Assembly: GCA_039679375.1 (NCBI GenBank)
Contig: JBDKVA010000059.1
Coordinates: 1 to 12,175 of the forward strand
Length of the DNA stretch: 12,175 bases
DNA from: JBDKVA01 sp039679375
GTDB taxonomy: Bacteria; Bacillota; Clostridia; Acetivibrionales; DTU013
Direction: 5' to 3'
Below are positions 7,747-12,175 of this stretch, piece by piece (within the stretch, counting starts at the first letter, position 1; each line of letters starts with the position of its first letter). The translations under genes and the position numbers were made by a program. The notes under the pieces were generated by a model. The model did not search any database, had not been told where the DNA came from, and saw only the letters and a list, made by a program, of their open reading frames with translations.

Positions 7747-8487
7747 TCAACCCCTTTCCAGAATCCTTAAGGCATTTTTATAAAAGATCTGTTCACGTTC
7801 GTGTTCATCCAGGTCAGCGCCCTTTATCTGCCCGTAATTGACAAGAAAGCTTGCGCCGGGCATATCGCTTCCAAATAAAATACGGTCGGCGCCGACCATT
7901 TTTTTCGCATAATTTACATCGTCACCCCTGAATATGGAACCGGAAATATCAACCGATACATTTTTCAGGTGGCATACAGGTTTTAGCTCTCTATAGCAGT
8001 TTGCCCCGAGATGCGCCATTATGATCTTTGCCTCAGGGTAGACTTCCGCAAGCTTTGCAACATTTGCCCCCAGTGATTCGCATTCAAGCTGGCCGACTGC
8101 CTTATGAAAAGCATGAACTAAAACCGGGATATGATAGTCAATGCATTTCTCAACCAGCGGAAATACTCTCGGGTCGTCACAGTACGTAGCAATCCATAGC
8201 TTCATACCGGACATGCCGTATTCTTCCACACCTTTTTGAAGCTCATGAAGGGCATTGCCATGTACGGGATTGATGTAGCAAAAGCCGCCGATCCTGCCGG
8301 AAGCCTCTCTCATGAACCTGGCGGTTTCATAGTTCAGTCTTGCGATCTCTTCTTCTGTCGGGAACTGGACGCCGAGGCTCGAAATATAAACCTTATCGAT
8401 ATTGTATTGCTCGCATGCATTAAGTATTTCTCTTTTATTTTCGTCAAAACTCCCATCCCACAGATGAGCGTGGATATCAATAACCAA
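7747..8487 (-). CDS. Amidohydrolase family protein (COG2159-type, intact metal site)
   Basis: This 246-residue TIM-barrel metal-dependent hydrolase or decarboxylase has the full ligand set: DIHAHLW (H6, H8), GMKLW (K96), VLVHAFH (H125), IIMAHLGA (H159) and ILFGSDMPG (D208). Enzymes of this group hydrolyse lactones or amides, or decarboxylate aromatic acids; here lactone hydrolysis after sugar oxidation is a reasonable guess, not shown by sequence. The start is TTG 8487, preceded by GGAGGTG with a 7-nt spacing; no ATG in this frame is as well placed. It is the first gene of the reverse-strand pair that converges on the dehydrogenase operon, and no strong promoter was recognised upstream. Confidence 0.92.
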   Translation of the reverse strand: MVIDIHAHLWDGSFDENKREILNACEQYNIDKVYISSLGVQFPTEEEIARLNYETARFMREASGRIGGFCYINPVHGNALHELQKGVEEYGMSGMKLWIATYCDDPRVFPLVEKCIDYHIPVLVHAFHKAVGQLECESLGANVAKLAEVYPEAKIIMAHLGANCYRELKPVCHLKNVSVDISGSIFRGDDVNYAKKMVGADRILFGSDMPGASFLVNYGQIKGADLDEHEREQIFYKNALRILERG

Positions 8488-8494
8488 TTATATA

Positions 8495-8501
8495 CACCTC
8501 C
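8495..8501 (-). promoter_or_regulatory. Strong ribosome binding site for a TTG start
   Basis: On the reverse strand GGAGGTG lies 7 nt before TTG 8487. The near-perfect Shine-Dalgarno sequence and spacing decide the start codon of the intact amidohydrolase. Confidence 0.85.
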
Positions 8502-8527
8502 GCTTGAATACTCAGCAAGAATACTTT

Positions 8528-8611
8528 TGTTCCATATATTATTTTATCATTTTCCGAGGAGTTTAACTTGGCTTATTCTATTATTTAATTGAACTTTTGC
8601 CTAATGGAACA
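8528..8611. repeat. Inverted repeat TGTTCCAT / ATGGAACA
   Basis: TGTTCCAT (8528-8535) and ATGGAACA (8604-8611) are exact inverted copies whose inner ends are 68 bp apart. They lie in the divergent intergenic region between the amidohydrolase pair and the protease gene. They could be two operator half-sites for looping, or chance in an AT-rich spacer. Confidence 0.25.
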
Positions 8612-8623
8612 TATAATTTCCTA

Positions 8624-8654
8624 TTGACTCTAACGTTACGTCATAGATTATGAT
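8624..8654 (+). promoter_or_regulatory. MerR-family-type promoter (19-bp spacer with ACGTTACGT dyad)
   Basis: TTGACT (8624-8629) and TATGAT (8649-8654) are separated by exactly 19 bp. MerR-family activators work on such over-long spacers by twisting the DNA. The spacer contains the odd palindrome ACGTTACGT (8633-8641), with further symmetric bases outside it (CTCTA to the left, CATAG to the right). The dyad centre sits at spacer position 8, close to its position in BmrR-type promoters. TTGACTC is also the common left end of such operators. The promoter precedes the DUF2268-type protease gene, with the start codon about 65 bp downstream. No MerR gene is in the window. Confidence 0.68.
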
Positions 8655-8719
8655 AAATGTGAAGGTAGTGAGACGAATTGCAGGGTTAAGCTAAATATAT
8701 TACAAGGAGGACGATTGAA

Positions 8720-9586
8720 ATGAAATTTGTAATCCAAGATACCTATAGTCTTTACAAGAAAATACTTAATATCCCAAACGAGGAACGTTCGGATTATTTT
8801 AAGAATAAACTGATGGAACCGTTTCTTAAGGCTTTTGAACTAATGAATATGCCTGTGAATCCGGAGGCAATGGGATGTCTTCCAATTACCGGGCATGATA
8901 CTGAAATGAATGAGATGCTGGATAAACTAAAAAATGCTGAAGCATGGAGTAAAGCATATGATGCACTTCAAAGCTCGGTTCATAGATTTCAACAAGCCGG
9001 AGTAACTATGGTTGACAAACTTATATTAGGAATTTTTCTCGGAAATCCGGAGAATCCGTTACTTGCAAATGTTGAAGGATATTCAGGCTTCGGATCTATG
9101 CCAGGCTATATTCAAATAGTTATAGCTCCGAATGAATATAATTTGCCGCGTTTGCAAGCTGTAACAGCCCATGAATTCCATCATAATGTATTATTTACCA
9201 ATGTAAAGTGGAATTTCATGAATGTTTCGGTAGCCAAATATCTGGCAGTGGAAGGACTCGCCGAAAGCTTTGCTGCAAGCCTGTATGGAGCGGAATACAT
9301 AGGTCCATGGGTTACAAGTGTAAAAGGACAGGATTTGGAGAAGTCCCGTGAAATCATTGGAAGGTCTCTAAATATTCAGGGATTCAACGAAGTGCGAAAA
9401 TACATTTACGGCGATCAAATGACAAATTTCAATGGCTCCGAACCTACGGGGATACCAGCTTTCGCGGGCTATGCCGTTGGATATCATGCAGTGCAGGCTT
9501 TCCTAAAAAAGACAGGAGTAACAATAGAAAAAGCAACTCTTATTGATGGAGAAACAATTATGGAGGAATCAGGATACTTTAAATAA
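8720..9586 (+). CDS. DUF2268-type putative zinc-dependent protease (YjaZ-like)
   Basis: This 288-residue protein carries a gluzincin-like site: HEFHH (151-155, HExxH form) in VTAHEFHHNVLF, then EGLAE (178-182), where a glutamate can be the third zinc ligand. The C-terminal segment AGYAVGYHAVQAFLKKTG matches the GY..GY..V..FLK pattern of the DUF2268 group. Residues 1-100 are helical with no signal peptide or membrane segment, so the protein is probably cytoplasmic. ATG 8720 follows AAGGAGG (8704-8710) at a 9-nt spacing. The gene seems to stand alone: the MerR-type promoter is upstream and a new promoter lies 55 bp downstream. Substrate unknown. The MerR-type promoter hints at induction by a small hydrophobic or toxic compound or other stress. 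Confidence 0.85.
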   Translation: MKFVIQDTYSLYKKILNIPNEERSDYFKNKLMEPFLKAFELMNMPVNPEAMGCLPITGHDTEMNEMLDKLKNAEAWSKAYDALQSSVHRFQQAGVTMVDKLILGIFLGNPENPLLANVEGYSGFGSMPGYIQIVIAPNEYNLPRLQAVTAHEFHHNVLFTNVKWNFMNVSVAKYLAVEGLAESFAASLYGAEYIGPWVTSVKGQDLEKSREIIGRSLNIQGFNEVRKYIYGDQMTNFNGSEPTGIPAFAGYAVGYHAVQAFLKKTGVTIEKATLIDGETIMEESGYFK

Positions 9587-9640
9587 TTTTGCAGCTATAT
9601 CTATAAGATTATCTACCTTTATGACAGTGGACATGTATGA

Positions 9641-9669
9641 TTGACAGTGAAAATAAATGATACTATAAT
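9641..9669 (+). promoter_or_regulatory. Perfect-consensus sigma-A promoter
   Basis: TTGACA (9641-9646), a 17-bp spacer and TATAAT (9664-9669) match the housekeeping consensus at all twelve positions. The predicted transcript start is near 9676, about 60 nt before the M24 start codon. Because the promoter lies inside the open frame that runs up to TTG 9641, that upstream stretch is not part of the protein. Confidence 0.88.
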
Positions 9670-9736
9670 GCAGATACAATCATTTGAAATGGCAAAATAT
9701 GTATACCCGATAATGATTTGGGCGAAAGGAACAGAC

Positions 9737-10942
9737 ATGTCAGCGATCCATATGATAAGGAAAGTACCCAAAAGTGAGCTGGAACAAAGACTTGCCCGGT
9801 TTAGAACAACAATGGACAGGAATGAGCCGGAGTGGGAACTGGCTTTGATCATCGGAAAAATCAACCAGTTTTATTTTACGGGAACGATGCAGGAAGGCCT
9901 GCTTTTTATTCTACGGGCAGGAGAGCCTGTTTTTTATGTACGCCGAAGCTACGAGAGAGCCGTTGATGAGTCGCTTTTTGCAAATATCCAGCCAATGGAC
10001 ACTTACCGTGATGCAGCTGCAGCCATGGGGAAGCTTCCCCGGACGGTATACCTGGAAGCGGAGCTGGTGCCGCTGGCCATGTATGAAAGAATGAACAGGT
10101 ACTTTGGCTTTGAAGCATTTAAATCGCTGGACCGGTTCATGTCCTGTGTACGCTCGGTAAAAAGCGCTTATGAGCTTGATTTGATTAAAAAGTCAGGTGA
10201 CATCCACAAAAAGGTGCTGGAGGAACGCATGCCGGCTCAATTTAAAGAAGGAATGTCCGAATGGGAATTGACAGGAGCTTTATATACTGCATTGCACGAG
10301 GAAGGGTACCAGGGTGTGTCGCGGTTCAGCATGTTTGATACGGAGATCCTGATGGGGCATGTTGCATTTGGAGAAAGCTCTCTATATCCTACTTACTTTA
10401 ACGGTCCGGGCGGAAACTACGGCCTTAGCCCTTCAGTCCCGTTTATGGGCAGCCGCGAGCGCAGGCTTGCTGACGGGGATCTGATTTTTATCGACACGGG
10501 CTGCGGTTATGAAGGCTACCATTCAGACAAGACCATGACATATGTGTTTGGAAGGGCTCTTCCTGAGTATGCGGCAGTCTGCCATCAAAAATGTGCGGAT
10601 ATACAGGATAGGATTGCGGAGATGCTGAAACCGGGGGAATTGCCGTCCAATATATATAATACGGTCATGAGCAGCCTTGAAGGAGACTTCCTGCAGAATT
10701 TCATGGGCTACAGAAAACGGAGGGTCAAATTCCTCGGGCATGGAGTAGGCTTGCAGGTGGATGAGCTTCCCGTACTTGCGAAGGGCTTTGATGAACCGAT
10801 CGTGGAAGGGATGGTTTTTGCCGTCGAGCCGAAATATGGTGTGGGAGGCATAGGTATGGTCGGGATCGAAAATACATTTATTGTCACTGCCGATGGCGGT
10901 GTTTGCATTACTGGCAACCATCCCGGATTAATGCATGTATAA
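9737..10942 (+). CDS. M24 family metallopeptidase (Xaa-Pro aminopeptidase/prolidase-like)
   Basis: This 401-residue cytoplasmic enzyme has the creatinase/prolidase two-domain layout. Residues 1-135 are the N-terminal substrate-recognition domain, and the pita-bread domain follows from about 145. All five dinuclear metal ligands are visible: D253 and D264 (FIDTGCGYEGYHSDKT), H335 (GHGVGL), E364 (AVEPKY) and E378 (GIENT). It would remove or cleave N-terminal residues next to proline, though some M24 members act on other substrates. The frame is open back to TTG 9641, but that part contains the promoter. ATG 9737 has AAAGGA (9725-9730) at a 6-nt spacing and gives a family-like N-terminus. It is followed after 66 bp by the small spore-type gene, possibly on the same transcript. 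Confidence 0.93.
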   Translation: MSAIHMIRKVPKSELEQRLARFRTTMDRNEPEWELALIIGKINQFYFTGTMQEGLLFILRAGEPVFYVRRSYERAVDESLFANIQPMDTYRDAAAAMGKLPRTVYLEAELVPLAMYERMNRYFGFEAFKSLDRFMSCVRSVKSAYELDLIKKSGDIHKKVLEERMPAQFKEGMSEWELTGALYTALHEEGYQGVSRFSMFDTEILMGHVAFGESSLYPTYFNGPGGNYGLSPSVPFMGSRERRLADGDLIFIDTGCGYEGYHSDKTMTYVFGRALPEYAAVCHQKCADIQDRIAEMLKPGELPSNIYNTVMSSLEGDFLQNFMGYRKRRVKFLGHGVGLQVDELPVLAKGFDEPIVEGMVFAVEPKYGVGGIGMVGIENTFIVTADGGVCITGNHPGLMHV

Positions 10943-11008
10943 TTTCTTACTTTCATTCAAGAATAATACTACAGTAACTGCAGTTTGTTGAGTGAGAGGA
11001 GAATGAAG

Positions 11009-11176
11009 ATGGCTGAGAACAGGAAGAAGGACTACAACCTGGGAGTACCGGTAGAGAAACATGATACGGCAGCGTGGGCGAATATCGAGTGTAAAAAATC
11101 CCATTCGCAGATTACCATGCCTTCGGAAGAGCAGATCACCAACGCAAAGGAGCATGTAGACACCAATATAAAGTAG
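11009..11176 (+). CDS. Small DUF3787-type protein, probably spore-associated
   Basis: This 55-residue hydrophilic protein reads MAENRKKDYNLGVPVEKHDT, then AAWANIE, and ends in PSEEQITNAKEHVDTN. The G.PVEKH.TAAWANIE core and the PSE..I.NAKE.VD end are characteristic of the DUF3787 family of clostridia; I recall members annotated as spore surface proteins. Of three in-frame starts (TTG 10985, ATG 11003, ATG 11009), only 11009 has a correct distance (7 nt) from AGGAG (10997-11001). No sporulation-sigma promoter was recognised upstream, so it may be read through from the M24 gene. A terminator follows. Confidence 0.82.
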   Translation: MAENRKKDYNLGVPVEKHDTAAWANIECKKSHSQITMPSEEQITNAKEHVDTNIK

Positions 11177-11208
11177 CGCCGGGTACCGGGGTTGCCAGTG
11201 ATTTCAAG

Positions 11209-11241
11209 GCGGTTGTCAAAGTATAAGGACAACTGCTTTTC
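11209..11241 (+). terminator. Predicted rho-independent terminator after the small spore-type gene
   Basis: GCGGTTGTC (11209-11217) pairs with GACAACTGC (11228-11236), a 9-bp stem with one G-U pair and a 10-nt loop. AAG precedes it and TTTTC (11237-11241) follows. The U-tract is short, so it may be leaky. Confidence 0.6.
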
Positions 11242-11354
11242 TATGTGCAGAAAAAAGATACCGTCAAGCATATAAACCTTTAAACTTTTTAGGATGGGTT
11301 TAAGTATAATGATATGCTAGAATATAAATATGCTAATATTTTTTCGGAAAATTC

Positions 11355-11361
11355 GGGGGTG
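11355..11361 (+). promoter_or_regulatory. Ribosome binding site deciding the membrane-protein start; TATAAT upstream
   Basis: GGGGGTG lies 6 nt before ATG 11368. The earlier in-frame ATG at 11314 has no such site and sits only 3 bases after a TATAAT (11305-11310), which is probably the -10 element of this gene. No good -35 was found 16-18 bp further upstream. Confidence 0.65.
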
Positions 11362-11367
11362 TATAGA

Positions 11368-11820
11368 ATGAAGAGTATAAAACCCGGGCGCGGCCTGTCG
11401 GGAATGTCTTTTGCCGGATCTATCGCGGCAGTCATATTCGGCATATTCTGGACGGTCATTGCAGCGGGTATCACAGCAGGCGCTCCGTTTGGAATCGGTG
11501 TGTTCTTTCCGCTATTTGGAATCATATTTATCATACTGGGTATCGTTCAGGCCGTATATCACTACAAAAATGCTACAGGCAAGGATCGGTATTCGATCAT
11601 CGATATAACGGATTCTAAAGAAGAAGGCGATCCTTCTGATAAATGGATCAAAGATAATAATGGAGATGAAGTTGATAATAAGGAAGCGGGAAACCAGCCT
11701 GACAACGGAAGAGTAAACCAACAAGATATTGACAAAAAAGAATTTAACTTTTGCCCATATTGCGGGGTGAAGCTCGAAAACGATTTCGAATACTGTCCTA
11801 AATGTGGAAAGAATATATAG
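11368..11820 (+). CDS. Two-helix membrane protein with C-terminal zinc ribbon
   Basis: This 150-residue protein has two hydrophobic segments, about 14-35 and 41-64, separated by a short Gly/Ala-Pro turn, so it is probably an inner-membrane hairpin. A polar Asp/Asn/Lys-rich linker (about 68-125) includes RYSIIDIT. It ends in a four-cysteine zinc ribbon: CPYCG (C129, C132) and CPKCG (C143, C146), spaced 10 residues apart. The zinc ribbon would face the cytoplasm if both termini are inside. The family is widespread in Firmicutes but has no established role that I can name. It is transcribed from its own region, after a terminator, and has no clear terminator of its own. Confidence 0.82.
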   Translation: MKSIKPGRGLSGMSFAGSIAAVIFGIFWTVIAAGITAGAPFGIGVFFPLFGIIFIILGIVQAVYHYKNATGKDRYSIIDITDSKEEGDPSDKWIKDNNGDEVDNKEAGNQPDNGRVNQQDIDKKEFNFCPYCGVKLENDFEYCPKCGKNI

Positions 11821-11933
11821 GCAGCATATAGTATAAGATACATTGGATAAATGGATTCAATGCGTATCAGCAGGATAATGCACAGTAAAGAAAGATGCGC
11901 TGCATCAAAATCATACAATCAAAAGATATTGCC

Positions 11934-11953
11934 ACTTTTGACCGCCCAAAAGT
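11934..11953. repeat. Hairpin ACTTTTG / CAAAAGT
   Basis: A perfect 7-bp stem (11934-11940 with 11947-11953) around the loop ACCGCC, with two more G-C pairs possible beyond one mismatch. It marks the left border of the structured right-edge region. Confidence 0.5.
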
Positions 11954-11999
11954 AGCCAAAATGCGCCACTCAAGCGACGTGGTGTCTGTCAGGGCACTG

Positions 12000-12148
12000 A
12001 GGAAAAGCTTCTATATGCCAGCGAAGGAAAACTCTTGGGGCGGTCGGTACATATATCGCCATCCCTGGCGTAGATGTGCCTGAATGGACATCGTGTCCAT
12101 TTCACCGCCTGTTTTATTTTCCTTCGGGCATATCACGAAGCTTTTCCT
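12000..12148. repeat. Nested inverted-repeat element: candidate structured RNA or small palindromic element
   Basis: Outer arms 12000-12031 and 12117-12148 are inverted copies: AGGAAAAGCTTC pairs with GAAGCTTTTCCT (12 bp), ATATGCC pairs with GGCATAT after a small offset, and CGAAGGAAAA pairs with TTTTCCTTCG (10 bp). Inside, GGCGGT (12039-12044) pairs with ACCGCC (12104-12109). That stem encloses two perfect hairpins: CGCCA-TCCC-TGGCG (12057-12070) and AATGGACA-TCG-TGTCCATT (12083-12101). The result is a branched structure of about 149 nt. The pairing is seen directly. Whether it acts as RNA, as a repeat of mobile origin, or as DNA cruciform is not known. The strand cannot be decided. Confidence 0.6.
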
Positions 12149-12175
12149 AACACTTATAAGCGGCTTCGAAGGCAC

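Larger units (their letters stand above)
11821..12175. other. Gene-free stretch, 355 bp, at the right edge
   Basis: No convincing coding frame is present. The longest frames lack ribosome binding sites and cross strong hairpins. The left third (11821-11930) holds only weak hairpins, for example GATGC-GCT-GCATC (11894-11906), which is followed by TTTCTTT on the reverse strand. From about 11931 on the DNA is dense in inverted repeats, listed separately. Confidence 0.7.

Noticed and set aside
10976..10985. The palindrome AACTGCAGTT before the small spore-type gene
   Set aside because: Short, single copy, and not placed around recognisable promoter elements.
11562..11918. A 118-codon reverse-strand frame overlapping the zinc-ribbon protein
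   Set aside because: It is the antisense shadow of the membrane protein gene; the opposite strand has a ribosome binding site, two membrane helices and a zinc ribbon.
11895..12083. A 62-codon forward frame at the right edge
   Set aside because: There is no ribosome binding site, the composition is Arg/Ser-rich without domains, and it crosses the strong hairpins of the structured element.

Overview
The window looks like chromosomal DNA from an anaerobic, spore-forming Firmicute, most likely a clostridial lineage. The evidence is strong AGGAGG-type ribosome binding sites, several GTG/TTG starts, a sigma-A promoter matching consensus at all twelve positions, an LplA-type sugar-import lipoprotein, and a small DUF3787-type (spore-associated) protein. 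No phage, IS, CRISPR, tRNA or rRNA gene is visible.

Layout, left to right. (1) 2-1860: the end of an ABC importer operon, with the last 21 codons of a MalG/LplC-type permease, a hairpin-bearing spacer, a solute-binding lipoprotein and a strong terminator. (2) 1933-3044: a reverse-strand AraC regulator and a divergent intergenic region with promoter elements on both strands. (3) 3045-6798: a forward operon of a DegT/StrS-type PLP aminotransferase, a short neutral-ceramidase-like protein without the catalytic serine, and a Gfo/Idh/MocA dehydrogenase. (4) 6799-6980: a convergent intergenic region with two copies of a GGGCGAT palindrome. (5) 6981-8487: a reverse-strand pair of amidohydrolase-fold proteins, one with intact metal ligands and one with all of them replaced. 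(6) 8502-8719: a divergent intergenic region with a MerR-type promoter (19-bp spacer), driving a DUF2268-type zinc protease gene. (7) 9641-11241: a consensus promoter, an M24 (Xaa-Pro peptidase-like) protein, a 55-residue spore-type protein and a terminator. (8) 11368-11820: a membrane protein with a C-terminal zinc ribbon. (9) 11821-12175: a gene-free stretch with an unusually elaborate nested inverted-repeat structure.

Regions 1-5 read as one carbohydrate-utilisation neighbourhood. An importer brings in a sugar or cyclitol derivative, the AraC protein probably senses it, and the dehydrogenase, aminotransferase, amidohydrolase and ceramidase-like hydrolase remodel it. The substrate cannot be read from sequence. 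Regions 6-8 are separate small transcription units with different regulation.

The most interesting items are the ceramidase-like protein with Asn at the nucleophile position, the active/degenerate amidohydrolase pair, the MerR-type promoter with no MerR gene in view, and the nested inverted-repeat element at the right end.
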